Source: Chinchilla lanigera (lineage: Eukaryota; Chordata; Mammalia; Rodentia; Chinchillidae). From it: 64,000 bases of DNA. The position numbers and the translations under genes were made by a program. Position 1 is the stretch's first letter; the number at the start of each line of letters is the position of its first letter. Shown in pieces: positions 35,970 through 46,907 of the stretch. The notes beneath the pieces were generated by a model that saw only the letters and a program-made list of their open reading frames with translations, did no database searches and was not told the origin of the DNA. The DNA lies in assembly GCF_000276665.1 (NCBI RefSeq), contig NW_004955404.1, positions 28,617,999 to 28,681,998 on the forward strand. Reading direction: 5' to 3'.

Positions 35970-36850
35970 CCAAAATGATTAGCCATCAAGAAAATGCAAA
36001 TTAAAATCCCATCTATCAGAATTACTAAAATAAAAAAATAATGTTGACATCATGCATTGGGTAAGATGCACGGAAACTTAATTTCTCAAACACTGATTGT
36101 GAGAAGACAAATAATAGTCACTCCGAAAAACAGTATGACAACTTCTTATAGAATTGAACATGCAATTTACATAAGATACAGTACAGAAAATTACTTTCAG
36201 GCATTTATTCCAGAGAAAATGGAAGCTTATGTTCCTGCACACACCGGTACAAAAATGTTCATAGCAGGTTTATTTGTAACAGTCCAACCCTGGAACTAAC
36301 TCAGCTATCTTTCTATTGGCAAATGGTTAAACAAACTGTGGAAGGTTCATACGTGGGATGTTACTCAGAAATAAAGAGGAGTGAGCTATTGAGAAATACA
36401 GTGCAACTCAGATGACACTGCAGAAAGTTCTTCTGATTGAAAAGAAGCCAAACCCAAAGGTTACATATTGTACAATTCCATTTATAGAACATTTTTGAAG
36501 GACTAAGTTTTAGAAATGGAAAAAAGATTAGGGGTTGCAAAGGTTAGGGACATGGAAGATGATTTTGTGCTTATGAAATGGTTCTGTATCTTGTGCGTGA
36601 CATAGGAACCTAAATAAGTGATAAAATCAATATAATTGAATATAAAAATATACACAGATGAATACAAGTAGAATCAGGGAAATTTGAATAAGCCCTATGG
36701 ATTATGTCAATACCAATATCCTGTTTGTGTTATTCTACCAGAATTTTACAATCTATAACCATTACCTGAAACCAGCTAAAGTGTACACTCTGCGATACTT
36801 CTTGAAGGATCTTATGGATCAACAACAGTCTCATTAAAAATTTCCACTAA
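35970..36850 (+). mobile_element. Old LINE-1 3' end
   Basis: 'gccatcaagaaaatgcaaat', 'caggcatttattccagagaa', 'acaaaaatgttcatagcagg' and 'acatattgtacaattccatt' are ORF2-end and 3' UTR phrases of old L1 elements. The 3' UTR runs to about 36850. There are many frame breaks. Confidence 0.8.
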
Positions 36851-36954
36851 GAAATCGTTATGGGTCTGAACTCTGAAATCACGGAGGTTTTGCTGAACCT
36901 AGTTTAAGAATATTTTCAGTTTTTGCTTTCTAAGGATTTATTGAGTTCGTGTTG

Positions 36955-37360
36955 TGATGTGAATATGGTTTGAGCATGTTCCCTGAAGTTCCATGTGGTG
37001 ACAGTTGGTCATCAGTGTGACAGTATTGGGAGGTGGTGAGAGCTTTAAGAGGCAAAGTCCAGAGGGAGGTAATTAGATCACTAGGGGCAATGCCTTCAGG
37101 AGGGTTTAACGCTGGCGAGGTCTCCCAAAAGCAGCCTTCCCCCACAGCCACATGTGGTCTCTTCTGCATGTGGCCGCCACTCTTCCTGCTTATCTACCAT
37201 GTTACATTGCAACAAGAGGGTCCTACCACAGGCTGAATAGATGGTGCTGCCTGACCTTGGACACTTTGCTTCTAAAATTATGAGATAGATAAACCTCTTT
37301 TCTCTATGAAGTAACCATCCCTGAGTATTTTGGTATAGCAACAGGAAATTAAGCCATAAT
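36955..37360 (+). mobile_element. Solo MaLR-type LTR
   Basis: 'gtgaatatggtttgagcatg', 'agctttaagaggcaaagtcc', 'aattagatcactaggggcaa' and 'gagatagataaacctctttt' follow the MaLR LTR order. No second LTR is adjacent. Confidence 0.8.
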
Positions 37361-37879
37361 TGCAACTATTATTTGGCATTTGCTATTAACAAATTTCTGG
37401 CCTGTGCAAGCTTACCCGAGTTTTAGTCAGTGTTTCCTTAATTTGGCCTCTATCATGTCCTGTATTCTACTCTGTAGAATAATGGTGCATGAACTGCAGG
37501 CCCTTCTCTTCACGTGGTATAAAACCTTAAATGTGCCCATTAAAACGCATTCTATAGTACAAGGACAGAAAGCTGGTCCAGATTCCCTAGCTTTCCTGGG
37601 AATAGATTATGACTATGTGACCAAATTCTGGGCAGTGAAGCTTAGGCAGTCACTCTCTGTTCTAACACATCAGTTCCTCCAGTGCCATTCTCCATACTCT
37701 TCTGACCATAAGCAACAATCCAACATGGCACCCCACACCCCCAGGAGAAAGCAAGCCCACACTGGGAGAAGCCCAAGGTTCTGAATGGCAACACAGGTCA
37801 CTCAGCATTAAGCAGTAAACCATGTCACACTGAGCCATGAAATTTAGGTTTATTACAGAACTTAATGTTATTTAATGTG
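37361..37879. other. Non-coding stretch with an unsupported 134-codon open frame
   Basis: A plus-strand open frame at 37380-37784 has no recognised domain, no Kozak-like start and no splice context. I take it as chance. Confidence 0.4.
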
Positions 37880-38010
37880 TCTGCTTATCTCCACATTAGA
37901 CTTCAGGGTCCTTGATAATAAGTACTGTCTTATGTTTGTGGTATTATGGTTCTAGAATCTTGTACAGTGCCGGGCACAGAGGATCTGCTGCATAAATGTT
38001 AATGGACAAC
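37880..38010 (+). mobile_element. L2 LINE 3' end
   Basis: 'agacttcagggtccttgata', 'agtgccgggcacagaggatc' and 'gctgcataaatgttaatgga' form the canonical L2 terminus. Confidence 0.75.
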
Positions 38011-38799
38011 CATGCTCTTATCAACGGCACGTCTTTAGCGCCACTGCCTTTGATACATTATTCTTAGCCTTGCATGTCGTAGGAGAACCTGAAATCTCAG
38101 CCTAAAGTCCAAAATCTTCTTGGTAGACTTGAAATTAGGCATCAATAGTTGGGTGCGCAAGAGTTAATTTTTGCTTGGTTACTTCATTTCTTACTCTTAA
38201 GCATATTTCTACTTTCATTTTGTAAATTAAAACCAGTTTAGTAGAACCTCATTGATTGAATATAATTTGATCTTATATTCAGAAAATTTCATTAAATGAA
38301 TGTTTCTGTAAAAAATTCACGGCAAAAAGCTGTAGTGAAAGCTCACATTTAGACACCTTCATTATTTTTTAGAAAAATACAAGTCACTACTGCACTATGA
38401 AGTTGTATAAATAATTAAAATCAAACTTCATGTATCAAAATAAATGACCTAAATATTTTTCATGATATATTATCCTTTTATACTTTGTGGGTTGGCTTGC
38501 TTACTGGATAATTTGCAAAAACTTCACTCACCAAAAATAGGTTACTGGGTCACATGGGCATATTTATGACTTTGGAATTCTGCAGACTTGCTCCAGTAAA
38601 AGACCAAGATATCTTCTTTTACCTAAGTATGCACATGCACCATTAAACAACAGTGCCTTGTTTAATTTCTAGTCTGGTAAATATTTTCTCTTTGAAACTA
38701 ATTGATGTTGTGTACTAATTATTGTTCCCTTATAATAATATTGCTAAATACTTTTATTGCTATAGATAGCTACACCATTACAGTATTTGATAACTGAAA
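38011..38799. other. Non-coding stretch, possibly an old antisense L1 fragment
   Basis: AT-rich. 'actgggtcacatgggcatat' near 38545 faintly resembles antisense L1, but not enough to call. Confidence 0.3.
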
Positions 38800-38935
38800 A
38801 AGACTTAAAGATCATCTGGTTCAACACCTTGATTTACCCAGAGAGAAATCATCTCTGAGTAGTTACATGACTGTCAGAGCTTACATTGCTGATAAGCAGA
38901 AGGGCTGAGTGGAGAACCCCGTTGCCCAGCCCTGG
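38800..38935 (+). mobile_element. MIR-like remnant
   Basis: 'agatcatctggttcaacacc', then 'gagagaaatcatctctgagt' and 'agttacatgactgtcagagc', follow the order of a MIR-type core. Confidence 0.4.
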
Positions 38936-39169
38936 CCAAGGATGCCTGGCATTCTTGAAGGTTAGTTCAGTGTTGCACAGTAGTAAACTATGAACATTGT
39001 TAAGAATAAATTATTTGCTTTTATCCTTGTATTTTAAACTCATAATTATTCTTTTTGTAGCAATTGACTGTTACATTTCTTAATATTTAATTCAACACTT
39101 ATTAAGTAAAATTATTTCGGGTTTCCTTATGAAATACTTTGGGGTTAATTTTTCCCAGTTCCAAACATT

Positions 39170-39365
39170 TTTATTTAGGCAGTATTGGGAATAGAACTCA
39201 GGTCTTCCATATGCTAGGCAAGTGCTGTACCGTTGAGGGGCACTACTAGCTCCCCTTCTCTTTTTGTGAAATGAGATCTACCTGGGCTGATCTCAAACTT
39301 GTGCTCCTCCTGCCTCAATGTCCCAAGTTGGGATTGTAGATATGTACCACAATGCCCAGCTCTCC
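39170..39365 (-). mobile_element. B1-ID composite SINE, diverged
   Basis: Read on the minus strand, a B1-like part ('gctgggcattgtggtacata', 'gaggcaggaggagcacaag') comes first. It is followed by an ID-like part ('cagcacttgcctagcatatg', 'acctgagttctattcccaa') and an A-rich tail. This is the known B1-dID dimer architecture found in several non-murid rodents. Confidence 0.75.
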
Positions 39366-40494
39366 AAACGTTTAAACTCCTCAAAAGCACATGGCCTTCT
39401 TAAGAGTTTCAACATTTACCCTCAGTTTTCTTATTTTTATGGCTTGAATTTTACCTACATTTAACTCTGATTATGTTGGAATTTCTTTTCATTTACAGTA
39501 TAATGTGAAAATCAAATTTTCAGTATTTCCACTTAATTTATTGTTATCTTTCCCACTTACCTCTGTTAGCTTTTTCTCACACATAATATCCTTTTAGATA
39601 GTGGGTCTGTCTGCTAGTTATTTATTCTGTGCTATTTGGTATATTTTATATCACTGTTAGTTATCAGTCAAGATAGAATGGGTAGTAACAAAAAAACCTC
39701 AAAATTATAGATTAACTTAACAGACTCATTTCTTAATCAGATTCTATGACCACTGAGGGTCAGTAGGGGGCTCCATTCATCACAGAGGCTCAGGGGTCCA
39801 GGACTCAAGTTCCCAGGACTGCGGAGCCATGCCATTGTGTGCACAAAGCCATGTCGTTTTGCTTTGTGACTTCTTGTCCTCAGTTATGCAGTTTTTTTCA
39901 CAAAAGTGTACAAATACTTTAGTAAAGTTATTCTTGTTTATGATTTTAAAAAAGCTACGTAGACGTTTTATTGCTTAAGTCATCTTTGAGCATGTAAGTC
40001 TTTCTTCCCAAATAGTCAACTATTTCTTTGAGACTCCAATATAAAATTGTACATGGCATGTTCACGGAAACAGTTATTAGAACTTTCACTTGGAATTTCA
40101 TCCAATTATTCACTAGATCTGCTAGACATTTATATATGTTTGTTGATTTTTTAAAAAGTAAATCGTTTTTAGATTCATTTCCAATCACACATTTTGCTAT
40201 TTAATTCACTACTGCAAACAATCTTGTTACTTTTATCTTTTTACTTTCCTGGTGAGGTTTTCTTTGTTTTCTTCTAACCACTGAGCTCAGTAATTAAATA
40301 ATTTACCTTCTCTCTCTTTTAGTGATTAATACAGTGTTTCTTAATGTATCTTTAGATAACTATTTAAATATCTAAAATTCTCACATTTGTATATTTGAAG
40401 TAATCTATAACTGTGTTGTTGATCTCCTAAGCTAAATTTCAGAAGAGCATTCTTCACCTTCCAAGGATCTGAATATGTTCATTTCTTTGTTTGC
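39366..40494. other. Non-coding stretch, nothing secure
   Basis: A minus-strand open frame (39955-40188) reads like protein, but no acceptor/donor pair bounds it. It could be a fossil transposon piece. Confidence 0.35.
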
Positions 40495-40577
40495 TTGTTT
40501 GTTTGTTTTAGTGCTGGGATGAACCCTCAGGTGTGCTAAGTAAATACTTTACCACTGAACTGCACCCCAGCCCTCTG
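40495..40577 (-). mobile_element. ID-like SINE, diverged
   Basis: The A-tail appears as 'ttgtttgtttgttttagtgc', followed by 'accactgaactgcaccccag'. The B-box part is decayed. Confidence 0.6.
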
Positions 40578-40764
40578 TTCCCATTTCTTTAAACGAATTT
40601 CTTGTTTATTATACTATGGTGAAAGAATTTGGCCTGTAATCTTACAAATTGTTGTTTTCAGATTTTCACTAAGAGCACAGGTGCACAAGCATATGTGGGG
40701 GAGGCGGGGTAAGTGTATATGTATGTGTGTCCAGATTTGAGCTTTATTTGACAACACAGTCTGT

Positions 40765-41040
40765 TGCAGAATCCCAAGATGCACCGGGCCGCCATTCAGT
40801 GCAGGATGACTAGATGTTGGAAGCAACAGTATATGCGAAAAGAAAGGCTGCTTCTGCTTCGGCCAGTGAAAAAGTGTGTCCTAAACAATCGACCCGATGG
40901 CAGCGCAACCTCCACCTGCTTGCCAGCCAGCCATGCTGATCAGGTAGAAGAGCACAAGTGGGCAACCACTGCATTCTTCAAACCAGTGCTCCGAATCACC
41001 CACGCCGAGCCTATTTCTACCTCCCGCGCTGCCATGTGGT
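40765..41040. other. CpG-rich, open-frame block, unexplained
   Basis: At least a dozen CpGs in 276 bp ('caccgggccgccattcagtg', 'cgacccgatggcagcgcaac', 'cacgccgagcc', 'tcccgcgctg') in a very AT-rich neighbourhood. A plus-strand frame is open from 40764 to 41246 but runs into an antisense ID, so the full frame is not a gene. On the minus strand an AATAAA lies at about 40750-40745, just beyond the block. That would fit a decayed processed 3' UTR, a conserved element or a small CpG island. Confidence 0.45.
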
Positions 41041-41112
41041 TTAATGCTAGCTTTAATTTTCAGGAGTATTCCAGTCCTTCATATTTCATCTTCATCTCCT
41101 CTCTTGTTCGTT

Positions 41113-41228
41113 TGTTTGTTTTGGTTTTTATTTATTTATTTATTTATTTATTTTTGATACTGGGAATCAAACTCAGGACCTTATGCTTACCAGGCAGGAG
41201 CTGTACCACTGAGCTATATCCCCGACCC
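41113..41228 (-). mobile_element. ID SINE with (TTTA)n tail expansion
   Basis: 'gatactgggaatcaaactca', 'ccaggcaggagctgtaccac' and 'tgagctatatccccgaccc'. The A-tail has become (TTTA)n at 41128-41153. Confidence 0.9.
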
Positions 41229-41417
41229 GTTCATCTCTTTAAATAAACTTTTAATTTTTATGGCTCTTATTTTTAAAACACATTGAATAAATATTTTAAC
41301 CTCCTTTGCCTTGCTTTTTAAAACACTAATCAATTGTTACTTTCTCTGGTAGCTTTTCCTGTCTCTGTACATTCCAGTCCCTTATAAGACATTTTGGAAG
41401 TTATCAAGAGACTGTTT

Positions 41418-41561
41418 GACAAGCTAAAAATAGTCCTTAGTATGAGTTTCTCCAACTTCCTTGAAAATACCCACAATCACCTCACTTTAAGAAAAAAACA
41501 GATTGTGAGTATTTTCATGGAACTTAGAGAAACTCATATTAAGGACTATTTTTAGCTTGTC
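41418..41561. repeat. Near-perfect 61-bp inverted repeat (foldback)
   Basis: The left arm 41418-41478 begins 'gacaagctaaaaatagtcct' and the right arm 41501-41561 is its reverse complement. There are 5 differences in 61 positions, and one of them would still pair as G-U on the plus-sense RNA. The loop is 22 bases (41479-41500). No TA or other target duplication flanks it. It matches no repeat family I know. Confidence 0.9.
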
Positions 41562-43433
41562 ATCATATCATAGAAGGTGTGACTATAAAACAGATCCAGT
41601 AAGGTATGCAGACTACATTCCTCCACTTGCACTTCCAAATTCTCACAGCTAAGAGGAGTAATTACACAAATAAACAAAACATATCCACTGTATGACACAT
41701 GATCAGAAGCACAACTTAACTTTCAAATAATGTTTCACAGTCTCCCTTAGTAAAAACCGGAAAAAAACTAGCCGATGAGAGCCGCAATATCAGAATGGTA
41801 ACTAAGCGTTCATTGGGTTGAAGGCTTTAGTCTATAAAGTTATTGAAGTTAACTTTAATTGCAGGTTACATAAAAACTTAAAAGGCAACTGCCCAAATCT
41901 CCGCCTGCTAAAAGAGGCTTCATTCTAAATGTTAAAGCAATCACAATTCTTTTGTGAATTATTAAATTACTATAGGATATTAGTCTTACCTGTTAAGAAT
42001 TTTAATCAGGTAGTATTATCTGAGATATTTTTAGCACATGATGCCCAAATAACCACTAATTAATGTGTACACAGCTAAAGAAAAGCAAGACTGACTCCAA
42101 ACTGTGTGCCTGCCATTTTCAAAAGTTAGAAGAAGAGCAAGAACCTTGCATTTTAAATTTAGGATAAAAAACAGTTCAGAGACCACAGGCTAGCAGCATT
42201 AATTTAGCCATGGCTCCTCAAGGAACCTGAACTCTCACCTCTAGCAAGGACACAGAAAATGAAGGAAAACACTGTGGAATTGGGCTATGAAAATTTATAC
42301 CCTGGCCATAATGCACAAAATATAAAACATCAAAAGGATATTGATGTACAACAAGATGTTTTTAATCCTAATTTTTTTCATTATAGCTTATTACTTCAGT
42401 TGAATTTCAGACCCACAAAACCTTTGGTTCCTGCCATCCAGAAATGTAGTATAAGGGACTATGGTCAGCACAGACATTGGGTAGACTTCGTTTCTCCTTT
42501 TAGGGATCCACTTTTAGCATTAGATATATGCATAAATAACTACACACAAAGTTGCTTAAAACAAGCACTGTAATAGCAAAGCCTTACATTTGTATGAAAC
42601 TTCACCAAAGAGAAAGAGATATCACACCTCAGAAACCCCAGGGAGGAAAAAAATGTGACTTAAATCAGAACTTGAAGGAAAAGGAGGACTTTATATGATA
42701 CATAACTTTGTGCTGATATTGTGAATGATGAAATGTTCTAAGGTTATAAAAGACACTGATGTGCAAAGCACGGGCCCACCGTACCGCTCACTCCATCAAC
42801 CTACCTTTCCAGGGAAATGTTCAGTTAATGTTGAATTGACCTCACCCAGTGACTCTCAGAAGACCAAAAGCACAGCTGGCTTCCAACAAAGAAGGTCAGC
42901 CTTATAGAGAACTATGCATATCGGGTAAGCTCCGACCCTACCTGAAGAAAGGGTCCAACAACAGGCAGACCTTCCTCCCCTTCAAAGATAAACGATCACT
43001 TTTTATATAGGATAAAATGCCATACAGATCAAATGCCTTACAGATCAAATGACTTCAAGCATGCGTGAGAGCTTTTCAAACCATAAAATCCCACATAAAT
43101 GTCAGGTACTGATATTACCATAATAATCCTGGGTGAAGAGAAACACAGTCAGAAGGGAAGTAAAGAAGTGTTTTCTCGCCTTCACTGAGTTCCCGGGAGT
43201 CCAAGAGAGAAGGAATACATTAGTGACCACAGGTTTTCCCAGTTCCCTCTGTCCTCTTAAAGACCCCATGTACAGTTAGAGCTGGAGGAAGGCCTTTGGC
43301 CTCCTAGAAAATTTGAAAATTTTAATTTAGGAGAGAGTTTCTCAAGCTTTAATAGTTTATGTACTAACAAATGATTTTTGCTGTAGCTTCATCTAGCTTA
43401 TAGCATTATCCACTAACAATGTTCTTTGCATTC
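41562..43433. other. Non-coding stretch
   Basis: 1.9 kb without recognised repeat. On the minus strand, 'cttgcttttctttag' and 'TTAACAG|gtaaga' bound 85 bp (about 41991-42075) with stops in all frames. It could be a non-coding exon or chance. Plus-strand frames at 42259-42573 and 42725-42907 lack support. Confidence 0.4.
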
Positions 43434-43447
43434 ACTCCTTTTTCTAA

Positions 43448-43534
43448 CACTAGGGATATGCTCAGTGGCACAGCACCTGCCTGGGAGCATGAGGCCATGA
43501 GTTTGATTCCTGTTACAAAAAGAAAAAAAGAATG
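43448..43534 (+). mobile_element. ID SINE with 14-bp target-site duplication
   Basis: 'cactagggatatgctcagtg', 'cacctgcctgggagcatgag' and 'atgagtttgattcctgttac'. It is flanked by 'actcctttttctaa' at 43434-43447 and 43535-43548. Confidence 0.85.
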
Positions 43535-43844
43535 ACTCCTTTTTCTAAAAAGTATATTTATCTAAAAGTGTAATTTTATATATTTCCACCACAAGTGGAA
43601 AGAAGTACCACTAGTCATAAATATAAGCAATCTTATCAACATATACAATAAAATAGTATAAAAGTCTCATGAAATAAGATTATTCAATAAAGGCTATGCA
43701 GGTGCAACCACCTGGGAGGGCCCCAGTGAAAGCAGTGACCCCTTAACCAACTCCCAGACTCGGGAGAGTTCCTAAGTGACTGTTGACGTAAACATGACTT
43801 TAGGGGCGGTCTGTCACCCACCGAGACAAACTGAATCATACAAG

Positions 43845-43965
43845 GACAGCTCTTCTCAAACTTCTATATGCGTACGGATTGTCTGGAGACCTTGATAAAA
43901 GGTAGAATTTGCTTCTGGAGTTCTGGGTAAGACTTGAAATGCACAATTCTTCCCAACTCCAAAAT
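43845..43965 (+). mobile_element. MER5-like hAT DNA transposon remnant
   Basis: 'cttctcaaacttctatatgc' followed by 'tctggagaccttgataaaag' matches the order of the MER5A consensus. Confidence 0.5.
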
Positions 43966-44017
43966 TTTAGATAGCATGATCTTTTCCATTAATTAATTTT
44001 TGATTGTTGTGTTAATT

Positions 44018-44400
44018 AGCTAAAAAAAATAAGAAATTACAAATACTAGGTGGCTTAAACCACAGAAATATATCTTCTCACAGTTGTGCAGACTAAAAGT
44101 TTGAGATGAAGGTGTAAGTAGGGTCAGTTTTCTGTGAGCTCTGCCTCCTGGGCTGGCAGCCTCTTTGGTTGCATGTGATCTTCCCTCTGTGCATCTGTGT
44201 CCTGAGCTCTTCTCATATGGACCCCAGGCGTATTAGATTAAGGCTCATCCCAATGACCTCATTTAGCCTTAATTATCTCTTTTTTTTTTTTTTTTAAATC
44301 TTCTTGCTCCGATGACAGTCACTTTCAGAAGTACTGTAGTTAGAACTTCGACATATGAATTTGGGGAGGAGAAAAGTTTAAAGAGAAAAATTATAGCATC
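44018..44400 (-). mobile_element. MLT1-type MaLR LTR, reverse orientation
   Basis: 'actaggtggcttaaaccaca', 'cagttgtgcagactaaaagt', 'attagattaaggctcatccc' and 'ttcgacatatgaatttgggg' are the reverse-complement MLT1 order. A poly(T) run at 44280-44295 replaces the usual middle segment, perhaps a later insertion or deletion. Confidence 0.75.
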
Positions 44401-45599
44401 CAAACTATAAGTTTAACTTAAAAAATAACTTCTACTTTCTAGTAGCCAAGAGGACTTTAACTCAAGATTTTAGTCAACTTAGAAGTGTATACATTTTTCA
44501 GAGTGGGCAGCTCACATGATCCTGTATTGAGCAGTTTGATTTTCTTTGACAAGTGCTTCCTTATTGCCAGATACACACAACCCATCGCCTCCCCTCACTC
44601 TTCCCACATACATAGTGGAAATTCAATTCCCCCCATAAGGAGAGCACTACCTCCGCTTCTTAGGGGAGACTGTGATTTGTCTGCACAATCTCAGGCTCTG
44701 TCCCCATCATCCATGGCATCAAATGGATCCTTTGTCCCTAGAGTGCTCCCAAAGCAGACCGTGTCTTTGCAAACACTGCAGGCGCTGGAAACATTCCCCC
44801 AAGTAGAATCTATCGAAGTTGCAGCAGTGATGTATCCAGGGGAGGCAACAAAAGGTATCTCCTGCCATGCCTTTGTCTCAGGCTGCTAATAAATAATAAT
44901 ACATGGTATTGACGAAGCATCTTCCTCAAAGGAGCACAGAGTGCTTCCCAGACATTACCTCACAACATCCTTGCGATTCTAACCTGAGAAGTGGCTCCTG
45001 AAAGTACAGCCCTATTCAATCACTGCAAGAAATCCAGAAACCAGTGAGCACTATATATTCTTTTAAGGATAAGTGCAAAACTACTTAAATATCACTGAGG
45101 GGCTTTTTTTTTTTTTTTTCCAGAGTACTTAGGTAGTATAGGCAATAAGCATTTTTGCCTGGGTGATTATGTACTGTTTGTATATCACATGTGCCGGTGT
45201 AGGAGGGAAAAAACGATGAATGTGCCTTGCAAACCTGACTTGCACAGCCAAGCCCTTTGGAAACTGCCCAATAGATGACTGCATTTCCTATTTAGCCTTC
45301 GAGGTGTTTGAAGGAATCCTGTAGAATGACTGTGTTCACAAGGGCCGGCAGCAAACATGAAAATGGACAACTGTATCAGCCACAAAGTCACTACTGCTTA
45401 CAAGCAATTGTGTCTACTCTTTCCTTTACCTTATGCCTTGGGAAGCACACATTCCCACTGAGGTCATAAGACCTTCTTTTGTCTCCTGGTTTCTTCTTAA
45501 GTTTCTCTAGAAGGGAGGCTTTATTTGTTTGAAGACAGAATAATTATCTCCAAGAGAGCCGTACTTCCTCTGCCAGGCCAGTCATAAAAAAGAACATGA
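44401..45599. other. Non-coding stretch with an unsupported 134-codon open frame
   Basis: The plus-strand frame at 44485-44889 has serine/proline-rich content and no recognised domain. There is a poly(T) at about 45103. Nothing else is recognised. Confidence 0.4.
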
Positions 45600-45750
45600 A
45601 TTTTGGAGCAGTCCAAGCCCAACTTGAAATCTCCATAGTTACTTATAAGCTGTGCGACTTTGGACAAGTAGTGTTACTTCTCTAACTCTCCATTTCTCAT
45701 GTATAAAATAAAAACAATAATGATGCATGCAGCATGGGCTATAGGACAAC
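45600..45750 (+). mobile_element. MIR SINE remnant
   Basis: 'gctgtgcgactttggacaag', 'tgttacttctctaactctcc' and 'tctcatgtataaaataaaaa' are the MIR core order. Confidence 0.75.
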
Positions 45751-45821
45751 TAAAACCACAAATGCAAAGAACCTAGTTTTCTCCCCAACACATCTTCATT
45801 TCTTCAATAAACATACAATCA

Positions 45822-45923
45822 GGGGCTGGGGATTTAGCTCAGCGGCAAAGCGCCTGCCTGGCAAGCACAAGGTTGTGAGTTCGGTTCCCAGTACCGGAGA
45901 AAAACAAAAACAAAAACAAAAAA
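45822..45923 (+). mobile_element. ID SINE with 13-bp target-site duplication
   Basis: 'ggggctggggatttagctca', 'gcgcctgcctggcaagcaca' and 'gtgagttcggttcccagtac', with an (AAAAAC)n tail. It is flanked by 'aaacatacaatca' at 45809-45821 and 45924-45936. It is young, and lies about 190 bp upstream of the AIF1 retrocopy in the same orientation. Confidence 0.95.
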
Positions 45924-46217
45924 AAACATACAATCATCAAGCATGATTAAAATAATCCATATCCCCCATTTTATCCATGATGTCAGGAAGAAGTGGAAGA
46001 ATAAGGCAGAGGAACATTGTGAGATAATTTAGGAATTCTCAAAGTCTGTACTTCAAATTCTCATGTCCCAAAACAAGGGATAGCACTTGGGCTCCTTCCT
46101 TTATGATGCAAAGAGAATTTGGATTGTAGAGAGGAAACTGGAGGGCAGAGGGAAAGCAGAAGAATGGTGAGGCCTGGGACCCGGTTTCTCCCTGTGGCCA
46201 CCCACATCTCCTGAGCT

Positions 46218-46661
46218 ATGAGCCAAGCCAGGGATTTCCAGGGAGGAAAAGCTTTCAGACTGCTGAAGGCTCAGCAGGAAGAGCGACTAGAGGAGATCAA
46301 CCAGCAATTCCTGGAGGACCCCAAGTACAGCACTGATGAGGACCTGCCATCCAAACTGGAAGCCTTCAAGAGGAAGTACATGGAGTTCGACCTGAATGGG
46401 AATGGAGACATCGATATCATGTCCCTGAAGCGAATGCTGGAGAAGCTTGGGGCCCCCAAGACCCACCTCGAGCTAAAGAAATTAATTGGAGAGGTGTCTG
46501 GTGGCTCTGGGGAGACGTTCAGCTACCCCGACTTTCTCAGAATGATGCTGGGCAAGGGATCTGCCATCCTGAAAATGACCCTGATGTATGAGGAGAAAGC
46601 AAGAGAACAGGAGAAGCCAACTGGCCCCCCAGCCAAGAAGGCTATCTCTGAGTTGCCGTAA
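46218..46661 (+). CDS. AIF1: AIF1/IBA1-like retrogene, intact open frame (147 aa)
   Basis: Allograft inflammatory factor 1 is a small cytoplasmic EF-hand protein of macrophages and microglia that binds calcium, bundles actin and acts in membrane ruffling and phagocytosis. The frame is 147 codons, the length of the parental protein as I know it. It starts [13 protein letters not shown] and ends [14 protein letters not shown] as in that family. The first EF-hand loop [12 protein letters not shown] (residues 58-69) is intact; the second, degenerate EF-hand region follows around residues 94-106. There is no frameshift or stop, although the copy has no introns. Some residues differ from the human protein as I remember it (for example Arg at 14, Gly at 114, Thr at 121). 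The parental gene has several introns and lies in the MHC class III region, so this is a daughter copy, not the parent. Whether it is transcribed cannot be seen; no obvious promoter lies upstream. Confidence 0.9.
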   Translation: MSQARDFQGGKAFRLLKAQQEERLEEINQQFLEDPKYSTDEDLPSKLEAFKRKYMEFDLNGNGDIDIMSLKRMLEKLGAPKTHLELKKLIGEVSGGSGETFSYPDFLRMMLGKGSAILKMTLMYEEKAREQEKPTGPPAKKAISELP

Positions 46662-46673
46662 TTGCAGAGTGAG

Positions 46674-46726
<53 letters not shown>

Positions 46727-46771
46727 AAAGAGAGAGAAAGAGAAGGAGAGAGAAGGAGAGGGAGAGAGAAT
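46674..46771. repeat. (GT)n then (GA)n compound microsatellite in the retrocopy 3' UTR
   Basis: About 25 GT units (46674-46724) are followed by a purine run of ga/gga words. It starts 13 bases after the AIF1 stop codon. It may be inherited from the parental 3' UTR or expanded after insertion. Confidence 0.95.
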
Positions 46772-46907
46772 GTGTGCATGGTGGGATTGAAGGGCTTCTA
46801 ATGACCCCAACATGGAAAAGGAAGACAAAATCGTGAGCCAGAGTCAAACTAAATTAAACAATCTTCCCCTTCCAAAAAAAAGAAAAAAAGAAGAGAATTT
46901 GGATTGT

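Larger units (their letters stand above)
46111..46907 (+). mobile_element. AIF1 retrocopy insertion unit with perfect 17-bp target-site duplication
   Basis: The duplication AAGAGAATTTGGATTGT occurs at 46111-46127 and again at 46891-46907. Between them lie ~90 bp of 5' UTR, an intronless 147-codon frame, 3' UTR, an ATTAAA polyadenylation signal at 46853-46858 and a poly(A) tract (46874-46889). These are all the marks of L1-mediated reverse transcription of a spliced mRNA. The insertion is near full length at the 5' end. Confidence 0.95.

Noticed and set aside
37380..37784. Plus-strand 134-codon open frame
   Set aside because: No domain, no start or splice context; sits between a MaLR LTR and an L2 end.
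39955..40188. Minus-strand 77-codon protein-like frame
   Set aside because: No acceptor/donor pair and no recognised domain; perhaps a fossil transposon, not supportable as a gene.
40764..41246. Plus-strand open frame of 160 codons, the longest in the window
   Set aside because: Its C-terminal third runs through the (TTTA)n tail and body of an antisense ID SINE. No domain is seen. Only the CpG-rich first part is kept as a finding.
41991..42075. 85-bp minus-strand block with good acceptor and donor
   Set aside because: Stops in all three frames; at most a non-coding exon, equally likely chance.
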